Shown: one piece after another, positions 36,225 through 45,200 of the stretch
How positions within the stretch are numbered: position 1 is the stretch's first letter
How the letters are laid out: each line of letters opens with the position of its first letter
Source: an uncultured Ruminococcus sp.
GTDB taxonomy: Bacteria; Bacillota; Clostridia; Oscillospirales; Ruminococcaceae
Direction: 5' to 3'
Length of the DNA: 64,000 nucleotides
Assembly (NCBI GenBank): GCA_937910385.1
Contig: CALEPT010000123.1
Coordinates: 1 to 64,000 of the forward strand
Notes under the pieces: generated by a model
The model's database searches: none
Seen by the model: only the letters and a program-made list of their open reading frames with translations
What the model was told of the DNA's origin: nothing
Program-made: the position numbers and the translations under genes

Positions 36225-36616
36225 CAGAAACCACGACTCTGACTTCACGTGAGGCGGTGCCTGTAACGATAGGCTTGATAACGCTGTATTGTGAGAATTT
36301 CAAGGCTTCCGCAGCAAGGCGGTTAACGGAAGAGTCTACAGTTGCAGGAGAAGGAGTAATAACAAATGATTCAAATCGAGCTATGGAAATGACCTTTTCC
36401 GGCAGAGTATATGATGAGCAAGAGCCGCTCCGTTATCTGCTCTACGCATATAATATGCTCAGAAGCGGAATGACTGCCTCTCTCAACTACAGAGGGCTTT
36501 CATTTTCCGCCTGCCATATGAAGGCGTTTAATATAGAGGACATCGGCGAGGAATATTACAATATCTCCATAACTGTTATGACCCAAAACAGCGTAGCATG
36601 GGAGGGGAATAACTGA
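36221..36616 (+). CDS. Uncharacterised phage-module protein
   Basis: A 131-residue, mostly beta-strand protein I do not recognise. It begins MTETTTLTSREAVPVTIG and contains AMEMTFSGRVYDEQEPLRYLL. It is placed between a neck-like protein and a hub-like protein, where a small tail or baseplate component would be expected. It overlaps neighbours by 4 nt and 1 nt. Confidence 0.45.
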   Translation: MTETTTLTSREAVPVTIGLITLYCENFKASAARRLTEESTVAGEGVITNDSNRAMEMTFSGRVYDEQEPLRYLLYAYNMLRSGMTASLNYRGLSFSACHMKAFNIEDIGEEYYNISITVMTQNSVAWEGNN

Positions 36617-37539
36617 TGACGGCAAAGATCATAGTCAAGAATACAGACAGTTCGACTGCCGAGGAGACCAAGCTGCTGTCATTTAAGCTGAAAAAGGAGG
36701 CATACCTTCCGTATACGCTGCTGAGTGCGCGCATACTGACTGATGCTTCAGCGTTTGAGAGTGCTTCAGAGATAATGCTGTATATAGGCACAAAAATGGT
36801 CCATCACGGTTTGATAGACTCGCTGAAAACAGTAACGACAGGCAAGAAGAACATCACTGTGCTGAATTCAAGGGGGTTCACCTCACTGCTCTGTCAGAAT
36901 CAGATAGAGCCGGGAATGAAAACGGGCGTTTCTATCAACAGCCTGATGGACAGCTTTTATACTCTTCCATATGTAGAGCATGAAAACAATTCCGATACGA
37001 GCAATTACATATATGTTAAAAGCAATTCGTCAATGTGGGATTCGCTTGTGAATCTCTCGTATAAGCTTTGCGGCACATATCCTTACATAAGGGGGACGAA
37101 TACCGTCAGGATAACTCAGTATGGCTCTCCGGTCAGCTACAGCTATAATTCGAGTCAGCTTCTTACGAAAGGAACAGAGCTTGTTCTTCGCCGTGTGATA
37201 AGTGATTTTCATATGTCTGATATAAACGGAGACTATGGTACCTATGATCTGACAGACAGTGACGCTGTTTCCAGAAAAATAGTACGCCACAAGTATTTCG
37301 AGCTTGACAGGCAGTTTCTGTATTCTCCTCAGCAGGCTCTTGAATACAGGGACAAGTATGCTTTCAGAGGATTCAGACGGCATTTCTGCTCGTACAGCGG
37401 CTACAGCGGCGAGGAGCTTTCTGACGTTGTAACGTTCGGGAGCATAACTTCGGGCAGGATATCCTGTATAGAGATAACCGGAAGCAGCAAGGGCATTGTT
37501 ACGGAGCTGAGCGTATATAACGATAAATTCCCGCATTAA
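36616..37539 (+). CDS. Phage hub / late-control-D-like protein
   Basis: A 307-residue protein with a layout like tail-hub proteins of the gpD/gp27 type: two beta-rich parts (FKLKKEAYLPYTLLSARILT; SDVVTFGSI) joined by a helical segment with MWDSLVNLSYKLCGTYPYIRG, which recalls the LysM-like core of hub proteins. The assignment is tentative. It ends the module 16 bp before a bidirectional terminator. Confidence 0.5.
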   Translation: MTAKIIVKNTDSSTAEETKLLSFKLKKEAYLPYTLLSARILTDASAFESASEIMLYIGTKMVHHGLIDSLKTVTTGKKNITVLNSRGFTSLLCQNQIEPGMKTGVSINSLMDSFYTLPYVEHENNSDTSNYIYVKSNSSMWDSLVNLSYKLCGTYPYIRGTNTVRITQYGSPVSYSYNSSQLLTKGTELVLRRVISDFHMSDINGDYGTYDLTDSDAVSRKIVRHKYFELDRQFLYSPQQALEYRDKYAFRGFRRHFCSYSGYSGEELSDVVTFGSITSGRISCIEITGSSKGIVTELSVYNDKFPH

Positions 37540-37555
37540 TATGGCTTACGAAAAA

Positions 37556-37584
37556 AGCCGAGGTATCAACACCTCGGCTTTTTA
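37556..37584. terminator. Bidirectional terminator
   Basis: AGCCGAGGT (37556-37564), loop ATCAAC, ACCTCGGCT (37571-37579), with T-run after and A-run before. It serves the phage module on plus and the GH74 gene on minus. Confidence 0.92.
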
Positions 37585-37588
37585 TATA

Positions 37589-40252
37589 TTATGATTCAGG
37601 GAGCTCGGGTATGAGCTTGAGCATGTATTTCTGTATCGAAAGGGCATCCATCGCGGTAATGCCGCTTCCGTTCTGATATACGTCGCCGTTGATGAGACCC
37701 TGATCTGTTATGTGGTCGCTGCTGCTGCCATCAACACCGTATTTTCCGGGGTTTGCAATAGACTGCAGCAGGAGTACCGAATCAGAAAGATCTACTGACT
37801 TGTCGCAGTTTGCGTCGCCCCAGACTGTAGTGCTGTTCTTGGTTGTCGTGGTAGTTGTGGGCTGGGGAGTATCACCGCTTGAAAGCATTCCATAAACGAT
37901 ACCGCAGCCGACGGTGGACATATAAACAGTGCCGAATTCATTCATATCGCCGACAAGGAAGTTTCCGTTGCCCGTGCCGCCGTAGAGGTGATCGGTATTG
38001 ATGCATACCCAGCTCTTGCCCGCGTCGGTCGAGCGGTAAATACCTTCAATGTCATTTTCAGTAGGTCTGCCGTATATATACAGCGTATTTGCTCCGCCGT
38101 CCTTTTCGGGAGCGCCATATCCGACACACTTGGCATAGAATACGCTGTCAAGCTTTGTTACAGTCTTGCCGCTGTTTGTTATGATATAAAGTCCGTACCA
38201 GCCGGCTGCCATAGCTATAGTATCCTCGCTCACATAAGCAAGATCGCCTGTATTATCGCACTGGTCGTAGCGGCATACCTGAGTTTCCGTGAAGGTCTTG
38301 CCATAGTCCTTGCTTATATAGAATGAATAGTGGCATTCATCAAGGGTCGGCTCGGATTTTGTTGTATCATAGAACCAGTACTGGTTGTATCTCGTGCCCG
38401 TAGCATAAACTATCGAAGGATCACCGGGGTCAACCGTTGTATAGACTGTCTTGTCGCTGTTTATGCCTGTAGTTTCTGTCCATGTCTTGCCGAAGTCGTC
38501 AGTGTAGGAAAGCGCTCCGCTCGTGCTGGAGCAGAATATTCTGTAGGTGCTCTTATCAAGCTGTGTTATAGCAGCCTTTCCGCCGGTTGGATTATTTGAG
38601 AGCGACTGCCATGTCTTACCCCTGTCAGTAGTGTAGAAGCCTGTACCTGCCTTGCTTGTGTTGCTCTCTGCGATACGCACCCAAACGTCTGTATTCTGGG
38701 GGCATACGGCAATTGCAGATGTAGAGCCCATATTAGGGGAGTATTGCAGACCAATATCGGTTTTTGTCAGGTGAACATAGCCGTCGTAGTCTCCGATAGC
38801 AGAGAGGTCAAGGCCGTCAGAAGTGCTCACGAAGTCAAGTGCAACGACCTCCTCGATACCCTCGGGATCAAAGTAGAACTGAACGTCCTGTTCGTCCCAT
38901 ACGTTATCACAGGCAAAAACTCCGTTTCCGCTTGTGAGAAGGACCTTGTCGGGGTCGCACGGATCTATGACCATGCTGCTTCCCCAGTGACAAGCCTTAC
39001 CGTATATCCATTCATAACCGTTTGTATCAATAGGAAGTGAAATGGTATACTCAGTTCCTTCGTATTTATTGCCGCCTTTTTTTCCGGGCGTTATATTTGT
39101 CCATGTATCGCCGCCGTCCTCGGAGCGGAAGAAATAATCTCCCCATGCGATAGAGGTGTCTGTCCATTCATCTTCATACCACTGATCGAGCCACGCTCCG
39201 CAGGTTCTTGTGACGAGCTTATCGGGGTCGTTTTTATCAACTGAGACAACGCCGAAGCCGTTTCCGGATGGTGAAACGTCCTTTACTGTTCCGGCAGATG
39301 TATTATACTTGAAAATACCCTTTGAACCTGTAGTAAACGCAAGTCCGCCTATATAGGTGAAATACAGATTCCCGTTATTATCGGGGCAGATGCTTACGGG
39401 ATAAACATCAGTGGGAAGGTCTGAGGAAAGCTCGGTGAACTTATCGTTCTTGATATCGGCAACGTGGATATTGGTCTTGCCCGTTACAGCCGTACCTACA
39501 TAAACTTTTCCACCGTATATAGCTATCGCATCAATACCGTTCTGATGATTATATTCATCAGAAGACAGAGCCTTTACCTCGCGGCTGCCCCAAGAGGGCC
39601 AGTTGATAGTCTCGGTGTAGAGACCGAGGTCATCATAGCCTTTGACCGTATTCCAAGTCTTACCGCCATCGGTAGACTTTATTAGGCACGAGCTGCCTGC
39701 TGAGACATCTCCGCCGGCATAGATGATGTTCGGGTCGTCTGGGTCTACCGCGATCGGCTCGGAGCACTCTCTGCCGTCGCCGTTTGCATGAACGAGTATC
39801 ATATCCGTGACGTCATAGCGCGAGAAAGTCTTACCGCCGTCGGTAGTCTTGAATATAACTGTTTCCTCGGCACTGAAATAAGCGCAGCCGCAAAGAAAAT
39901 ATACCGTATCATCGTCAGTGGGGTCTATAGCGATACCGCTTACCGACAGAAGACCTCTGTCCGCCTCGTTGAGGAAGCCAAAGAGCTGATCCCATTCCCC
40001 TGTCTCATAGTTATACTTGTAAGCACCGCCAACATCGGTACGTGCGTACATATTCTCCTGACCGGTAACGATAGCTGAAACGAAACCGCCGCCTCCTATA
40101 GTCAGCGTATCCCATTCCATACTTGAGGAAATATCCTCGACGGCAGCCGAGGCTTTGATGTCCGAACTGCCCATCATGCCCGAGGAAGGCAGGCAGGCAG
40201 CGCACAGGCAAGCAGCTATAAAGGCTGCCTGTGCTTTTTTGATAGCTTTCAT
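37589..40252 (-). CDS. Secreted GH74 xyloglucanase with C-terminal dockerin
   Basis: An 887-residue exported beta-propeller glycoside hydrolase. It has a signal peptide (MKAIKKAQAAFIAACLCAA) and two seven-bladed propellers rich in the blade motif TTDGGKTF / STDGGKTW. The N-terminal catalytic part has YARTDVGGAYKY, matching the GH74 catalytic Asp region. A Thr-rich linker (PQPTTTTTTKNSTT) precedes the dockerin (about 810-887), with GDANCDKSVDLSDS and GDVYQNGSGITAMDA as its two calcium loops. It should act on xyloglucan as a cellulosome component. GGAGGG lies before ATG 40252. Confidence 0.93.
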   Translation of the reverse strand: MKAIKKAQAAFIAACLCAACLPSSGMMGSSDIKASAAVEDISSSMEWDTLTIGGGGFVSAIVTGQENMYARTDVGGAYKYNYETGEWDQLFGFLNEADRGLLSVSGIAIDPTDDDTVYFLCGCAYFSAEETVIFKTTDGGKTFSRYDVTDMILVHANGDGRECSEPIAVDPDDPNIIYAGGDVSAGSSCLIKSTDGGKTWNTVKGYDDLGLYTETINWPSWGSREVKALSSDEYNHQNGIDAIAIYGGKVYVGTAVTGKTNIHVADIKNDKFTELSSDLPTDVYPVSICPDNNGNLYFTYIGGLAFTTGSKGIFKYNTSAGTVKDVSPSGNGFGVVSVDKNDPDKLVTRTCGAWLDQWYEDEWTDTSIAWGDYFFRSEDGGDTWTNITPGKKGGNKYEGTEYTISLPIDTNGYEWIYGKACHWGSSMVIDPCDPDKVLLTSGNGVFACDNVWDEQDVQFYFDPEGIEEVVALDFVSTSDGLDLSAIGDYDGYVHLTKTDIGLQYSPNMGSTSAIAVCPQNTDVWVRIAESNTSKAGTGFYTTDRGKTWQSLSNNPTGGKAAITQLDKSTYRIFCSSTSGALSYTDDFGKTWTETTGINSDKTVYTTVDPGDPSIVYATGTRYNQYWFYDTTKSEPTLDECHYSFYISKDYGKTFTETQVCRYDQCDNTGDLAYVSEDTIAMAAGWYGLYIITNSGKTVTKLDSVFYAKCVGYGAPEKDGGANTLYIYGRPTENDIEGIYRSTDAGKSWVCINTDHLYGGTGNGNFLVGDMNEFGTVYMSTVGCGIVYGMLSSGDTPQPTTTTTTKNSTTVWGDANCDKSVDLSDSVLLLQSIANPGKYGVDGSSSDHITDQGLINGDVYQNGSGITAMDALSIQKYMLKLIPELPES

Positions 40253-40318
40253 TTAACATCCCTCCAGATTTGATATTTGTGTGAAAAACACCTTTATCGT
40301 ACAATTTATAACAATGTT

Positions 40319-40347
40319 ATTTTATCATATTTTTACAGTGATGTCAA
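40319..40347 (-). promoter_or_regulatory. Promoter of the dockerin GH74 gene
   Basis: On the minus strand TTGACA (40342-40347) and TAAAAT (40319-40324) are 17 bp apart, with a leader of about 60 nt. Confidence 0.82.
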
Positions 40348-40376
40348 CAGAGAGACAGCGAAAATCTGAGAATTTT

Positions 40377-40904
40377 TTACTCAATGCAATTAATACAAAC
40401 AGAAATTGCAAATTCATTTTTATAAATATATTGCTTGAAGTCATATCCTTTGATCGCGGATAATATCCTGCCGTCCTGGAATGAAAAGTCAGTTTCTTTC
40501 ATATCATAAGCGATACCCCTGCCTATAGCCTTGCCATAGGCTTCTTTCAGTGTCCATAGCCGCGTGAAGATCATGTCTTTTTCAGCATCCGCAGCAGATT
40601 CTACAATGGCTTTTTCTTTGTCAGAAAAGGCTCTTTTTATGACATTCGTGCGAAAGGAACGCACTCTTTCGCAGTCTATACCGCATTCACGGCAGGAGAC
40701 AATGCAGGCGGCTATGCCGTCCGCGTGAGAGAGGTTATAGTGAACCTCGGGATATTGCGGCAGATAGGGTTTGCCAAGTGCATTCTTTGCAGCGGTTTTT
40801 TCATTGTAGTCTATCCCGCGCTTTCTCAGGCACTCTCTCAGAAGCGAGTGGGCGTGGGCGTGCTGTTGATTTTTTTCTATATCAAGAATGGATATCATAA
40901 GCAT
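40377..40904 (-). CDS. 4'-phosphopantetheinyl transferase, Sfp type
   Basis: A 175-residue enzyme that attaches phosphopantetheine to carrier proteins. The diagnostic pair is GIDCERV (magnesium-binding, near residue 77) and FTRLWTLKEAYGKAIGRG (near 112). It is shorter than Sfp itself (224). ATG 40904 is chosen: GAGG sits 8 nt upstream, and the in-frame GTG at 40913 overlaps that site. No polyketide or peptide synthetase is in the window, so it may serve fatty-acid ACP. Confidence 0.88.
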   Translation of the reverse strand: MLMISILDIEKNQQHAHAHSLLRECLRKRGIDYNEKTAAKNALGKPYLPQYPEVHYNLSHADGIAACIVSCRECGIDCERVRSFRTNVIKRAFSDKEKAIVESAADAEKDMIFTRLWTLKEAYGKAIGRGIAYDMKETDFSFQDGRILSAIKGYDFKQYIYKNEFAISVCINCIE

Positions 40905-40943
40905 TGCAGTCACCTCAATTTAATTAATGTCTGCTCACAACTT

Positions 40944-41158
40944 AAAATTGGCTTTAATAAAAAGTAGAAAGCCAATTTTTAGTTGCCAAAGTGCAAGAAA
41001 AATTAATAATACTGATGTTTTTTCTTGCACTTTGTTTTGCCCGTAAGGGCAAAATGAGCATGACATAAAGAAATGTGATGCGCAAATCCCCTGTTTTATA
41101 TGGAATTTGCGCTCTCCGAACGAAATTCGGGGCAATAACCGTCGTCAGTCGGTTATTG
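40944..41158. other. Run of seven consecutive hairpins
   Basis: Stems: AAAATTGGCTTT (40944-40955 with 40968-40979, followed by T, terminator-like); AAAGTGCAAGAAAAA (40988-41002 with 41019-41033, 15 bp perfect); TTTTGCCC with GTAA tetraloop (41035-41054); GCATnACAT (about 41058-41081); GCGCAAAT (41080-41087 with 41105-41112); CCGAA (41116-41130); CAATAACCG (41133-41141 with 41150-41158). The fourth and fifth share bases. No ORF is present. It could be a structured RNA, a transfer origin or an element scar. Confidence 0.6.
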
Positions 41159-41362
41159 AGGACACATTAATTATAACAAATACATCGCATAAATTCAATA
41201 AAAATTTGGAGGGCTCATGCAGTATTCTACAATGATCTGTATATAATTCTTTAAACCGTGACATAAGCAAAAAACTCCCCCGACCTTTCAGTTGGGTACT
41301 CATATAGAAGTTTTGAGCCATAGTATTTCTGATATACAGTCAGAAGTACTATGGCGTTTTTA

Positions 41363-41391
41363 TTGACTTAACAGAGAATATTTGCTATAAT
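41363..41391 (+). promoter_or_regulatory. Promoter inside the cassette
   Basis: TTGACT (41363-41368) and TATAAT (41386-41391), spacing 17 bp, directly after the terminator-like hairpin and TTTTT at 41357-41361. Confidence 0.8.
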
Positions 41392-41430
41392 TGTTACAAA
41401 GACAAATTGAAGTTTATGGAGGTAGATGAA

Positions 41431-42072
41431 ATGAAAGACGGAATCGTTCCAAATCCGAACAACATTCATCCAATAGCCGGATATGATAAAGAAATATACG
41501 TCAAACCGACGATTAAGAATCCGAATATTATCGTCGGAGATTTCACCTACATTGCAGACTCAGAATTTGATAGTCATGTAACAAACTATTATCCATGGAG
41601 CAGGGATAGGCTTATCATTGGTAAATTCTGTCAGATCGCAGCAGGTGTTGAGTTTATGATGAATGCTGCAAATCACCAGATGAATGCGGTAACGACATTC
41701 CCATTTTATACGCTTGAGGGATGGGAAATGAACGCTCCTGATCCGTCTGAAATGCCGTTCAAAGGGGATACTGTGATCGGCAATGACGTTTGGATCGGAC
41801 AAAACGCAGTGATCCTTTCCGGCGTTCATATCGGCGACGGTGCGATTATTGGAGCAAACAGCATTGTCGGCAGTGATGTCGATCCGTTTACAATCGTTGT
41901 TGGAAATCCATCAAAGCCTTTGAGGAAACGCTTTGATGATGAGTTGATTGAACTCCTGCTTCGTTTCAAGTGGTGGGACAAGAGTATAGATGAAATAAAC
42001 AAATTGATCCCTCTTTTGACTTGCAGCGAATTAGAAGAAGTCAAGGAAGAAATCAAGAAACGGATAGAGTGA
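41431..42072 (+). CDS. Vat-family xenobiotic (streptogramin A) O-acetyltransferase
   Basis: A 213-residue left-handed beta-helix acetyltransferase. Its order of segments matches Vat proteins: NIIVGDFTYIAD, DRLIIGKFCQIAAGVEFMMN, ANHQMNAVTTFPF with the catalytic His near residue 82, GDTVIGNDVWIGQNAVILSG, IGDGAIIGANSIV and VVGNPSKPLRKRF. Such enzymes acetylate virginiamycin M-type antibiotics, but related XAT proteins act on other compounds. ATG 41431 follows GGAGG at 8 nt; TTG 41407 is a poorer start. Base composition is lower in GC than the flanks, which with the inverted repeats suggests acquisition. Confidence 0.85.
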   Translation: MKDGIVPNPNNIHPIAGYDKEIYVKPTIKNPNIIVGDFTYIADSEFDSHVTNYYPWSRDRLIIGKFCQIAAGVEFMMNAANHQMNAVTTFPFYTLEGWEMNAPDPSEMPFKGDTVIGNDVWIGQNAVILSGVHIGDGAIIGANSIVGSDVDPFTIVVGNPSKPLRKRFDDELIELLLRFKWWDKSIDEINKLIPLLTCSELEEVKEEIKKRIE

Positions 42073-42255
42073 TATATACTGATTTAGCTTAATAACCGAA
42101 TAAACACAATGCCCCTGAGTGCTTTCTCACACTCAGGGGCAAAACTTCTATATGAGTATTCGCCTTCGGTCGGGGGAGAATTTTGTTTCATGCGCGGAAT
42201 GTTACTTCCGTTACCTCATTAGTGCAGCGAGAAGCTGCCGGCGAGGGATCCCCGC

Positions 42256-45200
42256 TTAGTCCTGACCGTACAGAGCTGTAAGTCTTGTGAGGTAATCGTA
42301 ACGGTCCTTAGCGTTAGCAACAGCAGTATCGAACAGCTTCTCAGCTCTCTCGGGGTTCTGACGTGCGAGAGAGTTGTAACGAACCTCACCCATGAGGAAG
42401 TTCTTGTACTCGTCTGTGTTAGGAGCCTTGGAATCGAGAGTGAAGGGGTTCTTGCCCTGAGCCTTGAGATCAGGATTGTATCTGTAGAGGTGCCAGTAAC
42501 CAGCCTCAACAGCCTTCTTCTCCTCAGCCTGAGCAGTAGCCATACCTGTCTTGATACCGTGGTTGATACAAGGAGCGTAAGCAATAACGATCGAAGGACC
42601 GTCATAAGCCTCAGCCTCAGCGAATGCCTTGATACACTGGTTCATGTTAGCGCCCATAGCAACGTGAGCAACATATACGTAGCCGTAGCTCATTGCGATA
42701 CCTGCGAGATCCTTCTTCTTAACTACCTTACCTGCGGCAGCGAACTGTGCGATAGCGCCTGTAGGAGTAGACTTGGAAGCCTGTCCGCCTGTATTTGAGT
42801 AAACCTCTGTATCGAATACGAGGATATTAACGTTTTTGCCCTGTGCGATAACGTGGTCGAGACCTCCGAAGCCGATATCGTAAGCCCAGCCGTCGCCGCC
42901 GAAGATCCACTGAGACTTCTTGCTGAGATAGTCCTTCTCCTTGAGGATAGCCTTGGCATCATCACAGCCGCAAGCCTCGAGAGCTTCTACGAGCTTGTCT
43001 GTAGCGATGTTGTTTGCAGCGCCGTCATTGAATGTGTCGAAGTACTCAGCAATAGCAGCCTTGACATCAGGATTCTCAGCCTTTTCTTCAAGAGCCTTTA
43101 CCTTGGCAACGACTCTGTTTCTGAGAGTTTCCTGAGCGAGGTACATACCGTAACCGAACTCAGCGTTATCCTCGAAGAGTGAGTTGCTCCAAGCAGGACC
43201 TCTGCCCTTCTTGTTTACTGTGTAAGGTGTAGAAGGAGCCGATCCGCCCCAGATAGATGAGCAGCCTGTAGCGTTAGCGATCATCATTCTGTCGCCGAAG
43301 AGCTGTGTTACGAGCTTAGCATAAGGAGTTTCTCCGCAGCCTGCGCAGGCACCTGAGAATTCGAGGAGGGGCTGTCTGAACTGAGAGCCCTTGACTGTAT
43401 CAGCCTTGAATTTAGCAGCGACCTCGGGCTTTTCATCGAGAGTTCTGCCGTAGTTGAATACCTCCTGCTGGTCGAGCTGAGAAGCGATAGGCTCCATAAC
43501 GAGAGCTTTTTCCTTAGCAGGGCAAACGTTAGCACAAACGCCGCAGCCTGTGCAGTCGAGAGTAGAAACTGTCATAGCGAACTTGAGGTCGCCGATAGCG
43601 GGCTTGAATGCAGCGGTCTTTGTCTGAGCAGGAGCTGCGGAAGCCTCAGCCTCTGTCATTGCAACAGGTCTGATTACAGCGTGCGGACAAACATATGCGC
43701 ACTGGTTACACTGGATACAGTTCTCGGGGATCCAGCTTGGTACCTTAACGGCAATACCGCGCTTCTCGAAAGCAGCCGAGCCCTGCGGGAATGTACCGTC
43801 AGCCATGTCTACGAATGTAGATACAGGCAGGTTGTTACCCTCCTGAGCGTTGCAGGGGATCTGGATATTGTTTACGTAATCCTGGAGTTTCTTGTCGTCG
43901 CAGGTAACTGCAGCCATACCCATCTGAGTATCAGCAGCGTCCTTCCATGAATCGGGAACGTCTACCTTTACGATGTTCTGGTGACCTGCGTCGATAGCGT
44001 TCCAGTTCTTCTCAACAACGTCCTGACCCTTCTTGCTGTAGGAAGCCTCTGCAGCAGCCTTCATGTAGCCGAGAGCGTCCTCGAAGGGGATGATATTAGC
44101 GAGCTTGAAGAAAGCAGACTGGAGAATGGTGTTGATACGAGTGCCCATTCCTGTCTCTTCACCGAGCTTAACACCGTTGATGATGTAGAAGTTGATGTTA
44201 TTCTGAGCGATATATCTCTTTACCTGTCCGGGAAGGTTAGCATCGAGCTCTTCGGGGCTCCAGATAGTATTCAGGAGGAAAGTACCGCCGGGCTTGATGT
44301 CGGAAACCATATCGTACTTGTCGATATAGCTCTGATTATGACAGGCAACGAAGTCTGCCTTATTGATGAGGTAGGTTGACTTGATAGGAGTCTTACCGAA
44401 GCGGAGGTGAGAGATAGTTACACCGCCGGACTTCTTAGAGTCGTATGCAAAATAAGCCTGAGCATAGAGGTCTGTGTGGTCGCCGATGATCTTGATAGAG
44501 TTCTTGTTAGCGCCAACAGTACCGTCCGAGCCGAGACCCCAGAACTTACAAGCTGTTGTGCCTGCGGGAGCTGAATCGGGGTTCTCTTCAAGAGGAAGCG
44601 AGAGATTTGTAACGTCGTCCTCAATGCCGATAGTGAAGCGGGGCTTCTCGGTGTTCTTGAATACAGCAACGATCTGAGCGGGAACTGTGTCCTTGGAGCC
44701 AAGACCGTAACGACCTGTAAATACAGGGATATCGTTGAACTTAGTGCCCTTGAGAGCAGCAACAACGTCGAGGTAGAGGGGCTCGCCAAGAGAGCCGGGC
44801 TCCTTTGTTCTGTCGAGAACGGAGATCCTCTTTACGCTGTCCGGGATAGCTTCAACGAGCTTTTCAGCAACGAAAGGTCTGTAGAGGCGAACCTTAACGA
44901 GACCGTACTTGCCGCCCTGAGCGTTGAGGTAGTCGATGGTCTCTTCGATAGTCTCGTTTACAGAGCCCATAGCGATGATGATGTGCTCAGCGTCGGGAGC
45001 TCCGTAGTAGTTGAAGAGCTTGTAATCCGTACCGATGAGGTCGTTTACCTTGTTCATGTAGTCCTCAACGATAGCGGGGAGAGCGTCATAGTACTTGTTG
45101 CAGGCCTCACGAGCCTGGAAGAAGATGTCAGGGTTCTGAGCAGATCCGCGCAGAACAGGTCTCTCAGGGTGGAGAGCGCCGTCTCTGAATGCCTGTGCAG

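Larger units (their letters stand above)
30512..37539 (+). mobile_element. Compact phage-derived packaging/capsid module
   Basis: Nine same-strand genes encode a recognisable packaging motor and head (TerS, TerL, portal, capsid, protease) plus four small connector or tail-like proteins. All frames are intact. No integrase, repressor, replication, tail-tube, tape-measure, holin or endolysin gene is present between the terminators at 30350 and 37556. No flanking direct repeat or tRNA was seen. It may be a domesticated remnant, a satellite, or part of a gene-transfer system. Confidence 0.8.
41275..42178. mobile_element. Inverted-repeat-bounded acetyltransferase cassette
   Basis: Left end 41275-41315 and right end 42140-42178 are imperfect inverted repeats: CTCCCCCGACC, a variable 9-11 nt middle, then TACTCATATAGAAGTTTTG (19 nt identical). 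Inside each end is a hairpin (41317-41355 and 42111-42140). Between them lie one promoter and one gene. There is no transposase, so movement would need one in trans. Flanking target duplications were not found by eye. Confidence 0.6.

Noticed and set aside
40988..41054. Plasmid oriT of the RSF1010 type
   Set aside because: AAGTGC and GCCC-type stems recall such sites, but the nick consensus TAAGTGCGCCCT is absent and no relaxase gene is present; kept only as one hypothesis for the hairpin run.
40377..42178. Biosynthetic gene cluster around the phosphopantetheinyl transferase and acetyltransferase
   Set aside because: No carrier-protein, synthetase or synthase gene is present; the acetyltransferase sits in its own inverted-repeat cassette.
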